Part shown: positions 8,397 to 16,010 of the stretch, piece by piece
Layout of the letters: each line of letters begins with the position of its first letter
Numbering within the stretch: position 1 is the stretch's first letter
From: Lentisphaerae bacterium GWF2_49_21
Lineage (GTDB): Bacteria > Verrucomicrobiota > Lentisphaeria > Victivallales > GWF2-50-93
Assembly: GCA_001804805.1 (NCBI GenBank)
Contig: MHBH01000032.1
Span: 50,279-114,278, forward strand
DNA length: 64,000 bases
Direction of reading: 5' to 3'
Made by a program: the position numbers and the translations under genes
The notes under the pieces: generated by a model
The model's input: only the letters and a program-made list of their open reading frames with translations
The model's database searches: none
Told to the model about the DNA's origin: nothing

Positions 8397-10292
8397 CTAT
8401 TTGAAAGACTCATAGGATGCGTCGGACGGCATGCGCCAGTCGCCACGGGGGGAAAGGCTGATAGAGCCGACTTTCGGGCCGTCGGGTATGCAGCTTCTCT
8501 TGAACTGCTGTGAGAAGAAACGCCTGATGAAAGTCTTCAGGCATTCCGAAATCTTCGCAGCGGTATATTTCCCCTTGAATGCGAGATTCGCAAGATGCAG
8601 GATCTTTTCTGGGGAGGCGCCATACTTCACTGTGTGGAAGAGGAAGAAGTCATGGAGCTCGTAAGGACCGATTATCTCCTCGGTCTTCTGCGTGATCTTA
8701 CCGTCGCCCTTGTGCGGGAGGAGTTCGGGTGTGACAGGAGTGTCTATGATGTCGTGCAGGACTTTTTTCAGTTCTGCTCCGGAATTCTCAGCGACCCAGG
8801 AGATCAGATAGCGTATCAGTGTCTTGGGAACACCGCAGTTGACGGCGTACATCGACATATGGTCGCCGCTGTATGTTGACCAGCCGAGTGCAATTTCTGA
8901 AAGGTCTCCGGTTCCTACGACTATCCCCTTTTCCTTGTTCGCGATATCCATCAGGATCTGTGTCCGTTCGCGGGCCTGTACATTTTCATAGGTTACATCA
9001 TGGACCTTTGGATTGTGTCCGATCTCCTTGAAATGATCCTTGCATGCGGCCTTGATGTCGATCTCCCGGAGTTCGGTTCCTGAGAGCTGGCATAATTTGA
9101 CGGCGTTCTTGTATGTTCTTCCGGTAGTGCCAAAGCCTGGCATCGTTATGGCAATGATGTCATTGCTCTTTTTCCCGATGAGCTTCATCGCCTGCATTGA
9201 CACGAGCAGGGCGAGTGTCGAATCGAGGCCACCGGAAATCCCAATCACGGCCTTGCTTGATTTCGTATGTCCGAGCCGTTTTGCCAGTCCCGCAGACTGT
9301 ATGCTGAATATCTCGCGGCATCTCTCATCGCGGAGGGCGGGATTGGACGGAACGAACGGGTGCGGATCGATCTTTCTCCGTATCGAAGCAATCTTCGGGG
9401 GCCTGTCCATCTTTACGAACACGTATTTCTCCGGAATCTCGTTGTCGGAGAATGAGCTTGCTGAAAACCTGGAGTATGCAATGCGCTCGCAGTCGATGTC
9501 CGCAAGAAGAAGTCCGCCTTTCCTGCGGAATCTTTCGTTTTCAGCGATCATAATGCCGTTTTCAGCGATCATGGAATGTCCGCTGAAGACGAGGTCGGTG
9601 GTGGATTCCCAGACGCCTGCGGAACTGTAGACATATGCTGAAAGGCATCGTGCGCTCTGCTGTTTGACAAGGTCGCGCCTGTAGTCGGCCTTTGCAACGA
9701 GCTCGTTGCTGGCGGAGAGGTTTGCTATCACTGTCGCTCCGGCGATCGCGTGGTAGGAGCTTGGAGGTATCACATTCCAGAGGTCCTCGCATATCTCCAC
9801 GGCCAGCTTGAAATTTTCGTCGCATTCGAAGACGAGGTTCCTGCCGAACGGGACATCGCTGTTTCCGAGCCTGACAATTTCGCTCTTGAACTTCTTGCCG
9901 GAAGTGAACCAGCGTTTCTCGTAGAATTCCCTGTAGTTTGGATTATAGGTCTTCGGAACGATACCCTTTATTTTACCTTTCTGGATCACGAACGCGCAGT
10001 TGTATAGCCGGCTCTTGTGCAGGAACGGTGCGCCGACGACTATCACGATGTCCATCTTTTTTGCGAAGTTCGCAAGTTCAAGGACGGCGGACAATGCGTT
10101 CCTGATAAGGCGTGACTGCTGGAACAGGTCGGCGCAGGTGTATGATGTCATGCAGAGTTCAGGGAATACGGCGAGGGCGGCGGAGTTCCTTCCAGCCTCG
10201 CGGACAAGTTCCTTTATCCTGGCCAGATTGAATGCAATATCCGCAACCCTTGTTTCGGGCACTGCGGCAGCGACTCTGTAGAATCCGTACAT
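8397..10292 (-). CDS. nadE: NAD+ synthase, glutamine-hydrolysing
   Basis: This 631-residue two-domain enzyme makes NAD+ from deamido-NAD+, ATP and glutamine. The N-terminal carbon-nitrogen hydrolase (glutaminase) domain keeps Glu45, Lys114 and Cys168. The synthetase domain carries the ATP PP-loop SGGLDST at residues 353-359. Length and layout match glutamine-dependent NadE. It is divergent from ispH, with about 120 bp between the starts. It ends close to the repeat-filled gap on the left, and no operon partner is seen. Confidence 0.95.
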   Translation of the reverse strand: MYGFYRVAAAVPETRVADIAFNLARIKELVREAGRNSAALAVFPELCMTSYTCADLFQQSRLIRNALSAVLELANFAKKMDIVIVVGAPFLHKSRLYNCAFVIQKGKIKGIVPKTYNPNYREFYEKRWFTSGKKFKSEIVRLGNSDVPFGRNLVFECDENFKLAVEICEDLWNVIPPSSYHAIAGATVIANLSASNELVAKADYRRDLVKQQSARCLSAYVYSSAGVWESTTDLVFSGHSMIAENGIMIAENERFRRKGGLLLADIDCERIAYSRFSASSFSDNEIPEKYVFVKMDRPPKIASIRRKIDPHPFVPSNPALRDERCREIFSIQSAGLAKRLGHTKSSKAVIGISGGLDSTLALLVSMQAMKLIGKKSNDIIAITMPGFGTTGRTYKNAVKLCQLSGTELREIDIKAACKDHFKEIGHNPKVHDVTYENVQARERTQILMDIANKEKGIVVGTGDLSEIALGWSTYSGDHMSMYAVNCGVPKTLIRYLISWVAENSGAELKKVLHDIIDTPVTPELLPHKGDGKITQKTEEIIGPYELHDFFLFHTVKYGASPEKILHLANLAFKGKYTAAKISECLKTFIRRFFSQQFKRSCIPDGPKVGSISLSPRGDWRMPSDASYESFK

Positions 10293-10416
10293 TTTGAAAA
10301 TCCTCGCTATTATCCCTTTTAATAACAGGAATATACATTAAATTTCCGAAGAGTACAAGATATTCCAACGCAGAGTAGCAATATGTGCTTGCATGAGGAT
10401 TGCAGGGGGTATGCAG

Positions 10417-11355
10417 ATGAAGCATAAGGGCGGAAAAAAAATAATCATTGCTGTGCCGCACGGATTCTGTGCCGGAGTGAGAAGGGCGCTTGAGACGGTT
10501 GAGAAGGCACTTGAGCTATATGGCAAACCTGTTTATGTGAGACATGAGATCGTCCACAATAAATATGTTGTTGACAGCCTGCGCGAGAAAGGCGTTGTCT
10601 TTCTTGAATCCTCATCCAAGCTTCCGAAAAAGGCCCATCTTGTCTTCAGCGCCCACGGAGTTCCCCCGGAAGTTGAGGATGATGTTGCTAGAAAAGGTTA
10701 TGACATCATAGACGCAACATGCCCTCTAGTCAAGAAAATCCATCTGCAGGCCGTCAGCTACAGCTCCAAGGGATATACAATTATAATTGTCGGGCATAAG
10801 AAGCATCCGGAAGTTGTCGGTACTGCGGGACAGGTTGACGAGTGCCATATCGTGGAGTCGCTCAAGGATGTAGAAAAGCTGCCCGAAATTAAGAACAAAC
10901 GGATTGCGTGTCTGACGCAGACAACTCTCAGCGCCGATGACACCCGCGAGATAATCTGCGCGATAAAGAAAAGGTTCAGAGGGCGCAAGATAGCCGTCCT
11001 CAACGATATCTGCTATGCCACCCAGAACCGGCAGAACGCAGTCAAGGCTCTTGCGAAAAAATGCGATGCGGTTTTCATAATTGGTTCGGAGAACAGTTCG
11101 AACGCCAACCGTCTGCGCGAAGTCGCCGAGAAGACCGGAGCGAAGGCATATCTTATCAGCGGAGAGAAGGGGGCTCCACCTAACACCCTGAGAGGCCTTA
11201 AGAAGATCGGGATTTCCGCCGGGGCGTCGACTCCCGAGATCCTGATTTCCAAATTCATCTCATTTCTCAATAAAAAGGGCTGGCATGACATCGAGACGAT
11301 AGGCAGCGAGGAGAAGAAGATCGTCTTCAGGCTGCCGGAGAGATTTGAGAATTAG
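10417..11355 (+). CDS. ispH: 4-hydroxy-3-methylbut-2-enyl diphosphate reductase
   Basis: The last enzyme of the MEP isoprenoid pathway reduces HMBPP to IPP and DMAPP. The 312-residue form keeps the three Fe-S cysteines Cys18 (PHGFCAG), Cys102 (DATCPLVKK) and Cys199 (NDICYAT), plus the conserved histidines in VRHEIVHNK, SAHG and GHKKHPE. ATG 10417 is preferred because AGGGGGT lies 7 bases upstream. In-frame ATGs at 10393 and 10411 are possible but worse placed. A stretch of AAGTTCGAAAGT-type words follows the gene. Confidence 0.94.
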   Translation: MKHKGGKKIIIAVPHGFCAGVRRALETVEKALELYGKPVYVRHEIVHNKYVVDSLREKGVVFLESSSKLPKKAHLVFSAHGVPPEVEDDVARKGYDIIDATCPLVKKIHLQAVSYSSKGYTIIIVGHKKHPEVVGTAGQVDECHIVESLKDVEKLPEIKNKRIACLTQTTLSADDTREIICAIKKRFRGRKIAVLNDICYATQNRQNAVKALAKKCDAVFIIGSENSSNANRLREVAEKTGAKAYLISGEKGAPPNTLRGLKKIGISAGASTPEILISKFISFLNKKGWHDIETIGSEEKKIVFRLPERFEN

Positions 11356-11360
11356 AAGAC

Positions 11361-11495
11361 AGAGTTCGGAAGTGCGAAAGTTCGAAAGTGCGAGAGTTTT
11401 AGGATTAGGCTTAAAACAAATTTCAAGTTTCTACTTTCCAGTTTCCTTTTTCAACTTTCGAACTTCCGCATTCCCGAACTTTCGAACTATCTTCT
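11361..11495. repeat. Word-like repeat (AGTTCGGAAGTGCGAAAGT type)
   Basis: Degenerate copies of GTTCGGAAGTGCGAAAGTTC run rightwards after ispH. Their complements (ACTTTCGAACTTCCGC) fill the other half, up to the next gene. The stretch therefore forms a long imperfect inverted repeat between two converging genes and could end transcription from both sides. Confidence 0.65.
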
Positions 11496-11497
11496 TC

Positions 11498-13216
11498 TCA
11501 CCACGTGAACTTCGAGCGGTATTCTTCGGCTAGTGTCTTTTTTATTTCCTTTAGCTTGTCCTTCTTCGAGAAGTCGAAGGTGGCGTAGTCGTAGGGATTC
11601 ATGTTCTCGTCGGTGATGTATCTGATGCCTGTCTTGAATTCTGCCGACGTGATATCGAAGTCGGGACGGTAAATTGATGGATCGCGGATGCCGGCGATTC
11701 CCATGAACGTATGGGCGATGTTGTCGTGCGATATGGGCTGGTCTTTTCTTCCGACTAGCCTTTCAGCCGCTTGCTGGTGTGCGGCAATGAATGCATCATT
11801 GAGATAGAAGATGAACGGGATGTCGAGTTCGAATTTTGTCAGGGCCTTGGTACCGTGCCCATAGTTGCCGTCCTTCCAGTCGTTCAAATTCTCCCCGTGG
11901 TCGGAGACGTAGAGAAGGCATCCGGGTTTTTTGCTGTATAGGATCAGGCTGGTGACACGTTTGATCACATAGTCCGAATAGCGGATGCTGTTGTCATAGT
12001 TGTCCACCAGCTTGTCCTTGCCGTCTTCGAAGTGCCTGAATGATTTCGGGTACTGGTCGGAATACTGTATGTGGCTTCCCATAAGATGGAGTATGATGAA
12101 CTTCCTGCCATGAGTGTTACGGATGTAATCGGCGAGTACTGGGACAAGCTCTTCGTCGAACGCCCTTTTGGTGATCGTGGTCAGATAAATGACTTTTTCA
12201 GCCTCGTCCAGGAAAGTCGAGAGCATGTTATGGATTGTGTATTTCGGGCGCGTCGTCAGGTAGAGCGTATGGAATCCGCTTCCGTTGAATATCTTCGAGA
12301 GGCCCGGTTTCGTGTGGATGGAGTTGAGCTCCTCTGGAACTGATAGTGGCGAATAAATTGACATTGCCGAAGCCTTGGTGAAGGCGGCGGTGCTGATGGC
12401 GTCGCTGTACTGTATGACATTCTTCGGCCATGCCTTGAGCGTTTCTTCAAGTTCCGGAGCTGTCTTGCGCTGGTATCCATAGGAGGACAATGAAATCCTT
12501 CTTGCAGCCTCGCCTATGACCAGGATATAGGTTTCATCCGGAGGGGTTTTCGGAAGGAATTCCTCCGGGCATTTATACGGAGTCCTGGTATAATCCGCGA
12601 TCGTGATGTTCTCGTCGATGTACATGAAATTATTGTAGAAGAGGCAGATTGGATAGGTCTGGCGGATTCGCCAGTTGGTTGATGCAAAGAGGAGTGCCGA
12701 CAGTATGAGGAAGGGCACAAGGTATTTTCTCCGGACGAAAGTATGGCCGTGGAGGAATGGCAGGGGCTTGTCGCTGGTGATGAGCCATAGGACGAAGAGA
12801 AGGGCGGCGATGCCTCCGGCGATCAGCGGGATGCTGTACGGCGAAGAGAGGAATCCGAGCATCTCGCGGTGGTTCGTCTCGTACATGGCGGTGAGCGTCT
12901 GGTAGCCAAGCGGCTTGCCGATCGCCAGCTGGTATGCAATGCCGGAAATCCCCAATGCAATGAAGGGGATCAGGTATTTCCGGTTGACATGGTAGAACAC
13001 CAGGAGTCCGAAACAGAGGCAGTAGAATGCCATGAAGGTGAAGAGGCAGGAATACGTGAAATAATGGATGAACCGGCCGATTCCGGGAAGGAATATGCAG
13101 AGGGTCGCCAGTGCATACTTGACAAGTTCCCACTTCTTGAATTCGTGCTTCTTGTCGAGGTATATGCGGATTTTCCAGAGGGGGCTTATGTTGCCATGAG
13201 TATTTTCTGAATGCAT
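11498..13216 (-). CDS. Phosphoethanolamine-transferase-like sulfatase-fold membrane protein (nucleophile replaced)
   Basis: The 572-residue protein has five N-terminal membrane helices and a C-terminal periplasmic alkaline-phosphatase-fold domain of the EptA/CptA family, which moves phosphoethanolamine from phosphatidylethanolamine to lipid A or glycans. Conserved blocks are present: HLMGSHIQYSDQYP, YDNSIRYSD and VSDHGENL. The usual GE(T/S) nucleophile site reads GEAARR, with Ala237 where Thr or Ser is expected, so normal chemistry is doubtful. ATG 13216 has AGGA 7 bases upstream. A TTG at 13222 overlaps the upstream stop. It is tightly coupled to the glycosyltransferase gene, suggesting both act on the same surface glycan or lipid. 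Confidence 0.82.
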   Translation of the reverse strand: MHSENTHGNISPLWKIRIYLDKKHEFKKWELVKYALATLCIFLPGIGRFIHYFTYSCLFTFMAFYCLCFGLLVFYHVNRKYLIPFIALGISGIAYQLAIGKPLGYQTLTAMYETNHREMLGFLSSPYSIPLIAGGIAALLFVLWLITSDKPLPFLHGHTFVRRKYLVPFLILSALLFASTNWRIRQTYPICLFYNNFMYIDENITIADYTRTPYKCPEEFLPKTPPDETYILVIGEAARRISLSSYGYQRKTAPELEETLKAWPKNVIQYSDAISTAAFTKASAMSIYSPLSVPEELNSIHTKPGLSKIFNGSGFHTLYLTTRPKYTIHNMLSTFLDEAEKVIYLTTITKRAFDEELVPVLADYIRNTHGRKFIILHLMGSHIQYSDQYPKSFRHFEDGKDKLVDNYDNSIRYSDYVIKRVTSLILYSKKPGCLLYVSDHGENLNDWKDGNYGHGTKALTKFELDIPFIFYLNDAFIAAHQQAAERLVGRKDQPISHDNIAHTFMGIAGIRDPSIYRPDFDITSAEFKTGIRYITDENMNPYDYATFDFSKKDKLKEIKKTLAEEYRSKFTW

Positions 13217-13218
13217 CT

Positions 13219-15231
13219 TCAATTCCTGTTGGGCCGCCTGTTGGCGTCAATTATCTTCAGGAGCTCCTTTGCTCCGCGGTGGTTTGCGTTTATCGCGAGG
13301 GCCTTCCTGAGGAGTTTTTCCGCCCTGGTTTCTTCTCCGTCTGCGAGATTCGCAACCGCGAGGTTGACTATCAGGTCGGGATTTCCGGGCTCGAGGCTGT
13401 GGGCCCTGGAGAAATATTTCACGGCTTCGGAATATTTCCCCTTCTGCATCTGGAAGAGCCCCATGTTGTTCAAGGCCTTCCTGTGGGCGGGATTCAGCTT
13501 GAGGCAGTCCCAGTAATGACGTTCGGCGAGGATTGCATTGCCTTTGAATTTTGAGAGGAAGAATGCGTAGTTGTAATGGATGTCGGCATTTTCGTTGTCG
13601 ACGGCAAGCGCTTTCACGAAGTATGCGTTCGCCTTTCCGAAATCGTTCTTTTCGGAATAAATGACGGCGAGGTTCATGAGGCCGTAGGGATCTGAATCTT
13701 CACAGTTGACCGCCTTCAGGTAATATTTTTCAGCGGCGGCTATATTGTTCTTTTTTTCGGAAAGCAGACCGAGGAGGTTGTATGACCTCGACCATTTGTA
13801 CATGGGATCCGAGGCCTTGAGGAGGCAGGATTCAGCTTCAGGGAGGTTCCCTGATTTGATATATGATTCTCCGAGGAGGGTATAGGCCTCGGCTTTTTCC
13901 ATGTCCGGTGAAACTCTAGGGGCGGGGAGGATTACGATTGCGACGGCTATGCCCGCGTAGGGCAGTATTGCGGTGAAAAAAGTCCTGCGGTTGATTATGA
14001 TATAGTCCAGTGTGAAGGCTGCAATGACAAAAATTCCAGGGAGCATCGCCAGCCTGTATCTTGCGCTGGTAACGAAGAATATCTGCGCGAGCCAGAAAGC
14101 GAGTATGAGCAGGAGGAAATGCCTGTAGTCATACAGGAAGGATCTGTTCCTGATGTTCATGAAGATTCCTGTTAGCGCAAGGATCGCCACCACGGCGAAG
14201 GACCAGCGGAACCAGCTTTGTATCGGAGTGTAATACTTCAAGGGGCCGGGATCGGCTCCCGAGGTGAGTTCATCGGAACTCCAGGTGTAGAGGGCCTTCT
14301 GGAGGAGCAGATTTGTCCAGAGCAGGGGATGGTTCTTGATGAAGTTCCAGCTCTCGCTCAGGAAATAACTGTCCTTTGATACGAATACTGCGGATGCGGT
14401 CTTCTGCGCCCGTTCATGCACCTTGCTCCACTCCGGGCCGGGCCTGAGATAACAGGTGCCGTCCGCGTCAGGATTGTTTCCCAGATAGAAGTTGAATCCG
14501 CTGTTCGCCTGGACGGGCGCGAGCTTGCCCAGGATGAAATAATTGTAGTAGGAGACCGGGGCTACCGCGAGTGTTGCTACAGCTGCAAAGACGAAGGCGT
14601 TTCTCACTTTGACAGTGAAACGGTTTTTTAGGAGGAAGAGGAGATAGAATATTTCCAGCAGCACAAAGAATCCGGACATGGGATGCGTGATGACGGCAAG
14701 TCCGGCTGCGATTCCTGCGGATGCGTAGAGGCTGTTTACATGCTTTTCACTTTTTTCCGCAAGGTAGAGGAGGCATATTGAAACGCAGAGCAGGGGTATG
14801 AGCATTGTTTCGCTTATATATTCAGCCTGATAATAGATGAGAGGCGGATATAGCGCCCATATCGCACCTAGGATAAGATTATGCAATGTCCATTTTTCAT
14901 GGATGATCCGGAGCGCGATCAATACGGGGATTGCCGATGCCAGGCCTATCATGAGCTGGAAGAATCTCACATGGAAATGGTTGAAGGCGAAGAGCCAGTA
15001 TTCGAATGCGAGGACGAATGGATATAATGGGCCATGGATATGGACATAAGACCACAGGAAATTTCCGGCCACGATCTGTCTTGCCCAGAGATCATATTCC
15101 TCGACGTCAGGTCCTACGGGATTTGTGAAAATGGGGGATTCCGAGAACTGCAGCAGATAGGCGGTGCGTATGGCCAGGGCCACGAGGAAAAGAAATATTG
15201 CCATTGATGCTATTAATGTACTTTGTTTCAT
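13219..15231 (-). CDS. GT39/ArnT-like membrane glycosyltransferase with C-terminal TPR repeats
   Basis: The 670-residue protein has about 10-12 membrane helices in the first 430 residues. The first periplasmic loop holds acidic residues (PVGPDVEEYDLWARQI) as in polyprenol-phosphate-sugar-dependent transferases. From about residue 440 on there are roughly six tetratricopeptide repeats (GLFQMQKGKYSEAVKYFSRA is one). The catalytic part should move a sugar from a lipid carrier to a protein or lipid in the periplasm, and the TPR part may bind the acceptor. The gene end overlaps the phosphoethanolamine-transferase-like gene start, so they form a two-gene operon. Confidence 0.85.
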   Translation of the reverse strand: MKQSTLIASMAIFLFLVALAIRTAYLLQFSESPIFTNPVGPDVEEYDLWARQIVAGNFLWSYVHIHGPLYPFVLAFEYWLFAFNHFHVRFFQLMIGLASAIPVLIALRIIHEKWTLHNLILGAIWALYPPLIYYQAEYISETMLIPLLCVSICLLYLAEKSEKHVNSLYASAGIAAGLAVITHPMSGFFVLLEIFYLLFLLKNRFTVKVRNAFVFAAVATLAVAPVSYYNYFILGKLAPVQANSGFNFYLGNNPDADGTCYLRPGPEWSKVHERAQKTASAVFVSKDSYFLSESWNFIKNHPLLWTNLLLQKALYTWSSDELTSGADPGPLKYYTPIQSWFRWSFAVVAILALTGIFMNIRNRSFLYDYRHFLLLILAFWLAQIFFVTSARYRLAMLPGIFVIAAFTLDYIIINRRTFFTAILPYAGIAVAIVILPAPRVSPDMEKAEAYTLLGESYIKSGNLPEAESCLLKASDPMYKWSRSYNLLGLLSEKKNNIAAAEKYYLKAVNCEDSDPYGLMNLAVIYSEKNDFGKANAYFVKALAVDNENADIHYNYAFFLSKFKGNAILAERHYWDCLKLNPAHRKALNNMGLFQMQKGKYSEAVKYFSRAHSLEPGNPDLIVNLAVANLADGEETRAEKLLRKALAINANHRGAKELLKIIDANRRPNRN

Positions 15232-15351
15232 CTTCGCCTTTTATCTATAGATTCGTTAAATTAGTACACAAAGACGAGTTTTTCATATTTAAAACTATTT
15301 TTTGAGCGTAAAACGTAAGCGTTATGATGTGTGTTCTTGCCTCATAAGTAG

Positions 15352-15455
15352 GGCGGTTTTTCCTGACCGTATCCGAAACGGAACGGTTCGGACAGGTAAA
15401 CCGCCAACAAAGTGTCGGGTTCCTTCGACAAGCTCAGGACAGGTAAAAGCCGACA
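15352..15455. repeat. Double intergenic hairpin with CCTTCGACAAGCTCAGGACAG core
   Basis: GGCGGTTT (15352-15359) pairs with AAACCGCC (15398-15405), and TGTCGG (15413-15418) with CCGACA (15450-15455). The second hairpin carries TTCGACAAGCTCAGGACAGG, whose reverse complement, interrupted by an insert, appears at 21414-21460. It lies in the 415-bp gap between the divergent glycosyltransferase and HPr genes; nothing else in that gap looks coding. Confidence 0.65.
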
Positions 15456-15646
15456 TGCTTTCAAGGACAAACAGCCTCAAAAACACCCAGCTTAACGGTT
15501 ACCGTAAAACGGCAGCGGTTTCCTGGGTTTCAGCCTGGGGCGGACATGCAAATAGAGGCTCCCTGTATTATTCGGTCTTGAAAAACATCCAACCTGTTAT
15601 ATGATAACGCCTTTGTTTTCAGAATTGAGAGGGGGTAGATGACGCA

Positions 15647-15922
15647 ATGATCGAGCGGAAAGTCATAATCAGGAACCAGGCGGGCATACATTGCCGTCCT
15701 TCCAGCATGATACTTGTCGCTGCGCAGGAATTTACGGGCTGCAAGTTCAAGGTGACAAGCAAGAATGGAGAATCCGATCTGACAAGCATCCTCTCCCTTA
15801 TCTCCCTCGGTCTTGAAAGAGGCAATGAGGTGACGATCCAGGTTGAAGGAGGCGATGAGAAGGCCGCACTTGAGAAGATTTCCGGACTTTTTAGTTTTGA
15901 GTTTGATTTTCCGCGCGAGTAA
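15647..15922 (+). CDS. ptsH: HPr-family phosphocarrier protein
   Basis: The 91-residue HPr has the phospho-acceptor His15 in QAGIHCRPSS and the region around the regulatory serine (TSILSLISLGLERG, Ser47 or Thr46), so both PTS phosphotransfer and HPr-kinase control are possible. The usual Arg17 is kept (HCR). No enzyme I or sugar permease gene is nearby, which suits a stand-alone regulatory HPr as in many non-fermenting bacteria. The ATG at 15647 follows GAGGGGG with a long spacing. Confidence 0.9.
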   Translation: MIERKVIIRNQAGIHCRPSSMILVAAQEFTGCKFKVTSKNGESDLTSILSLISLGLERGNEVTIQVEGGDEKAALEKISGLFSFEFDFPRE

Positions 15923-16010
15923 GGGGAATCCAAGGGGTTGAATATTGCGTCCAGACAGGCTAAATTTGCCTTTTAACAATATTAACTGTTGCATATACAG
16001 CGGATTTCAA

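Noticed and set aside
10393..11355. Earlier ATG at 10393 for ispH
   Set aside because: It has no ribosome-binding site, whereas AGGGGGT stands 7 bases before ATG 10417.
15302..15604. Open frame of 100 codons between the glycosyltransferase and HPr genes
   Set aside because: It runs through hairpins and repeat words and has no start signal or family-like pattern.
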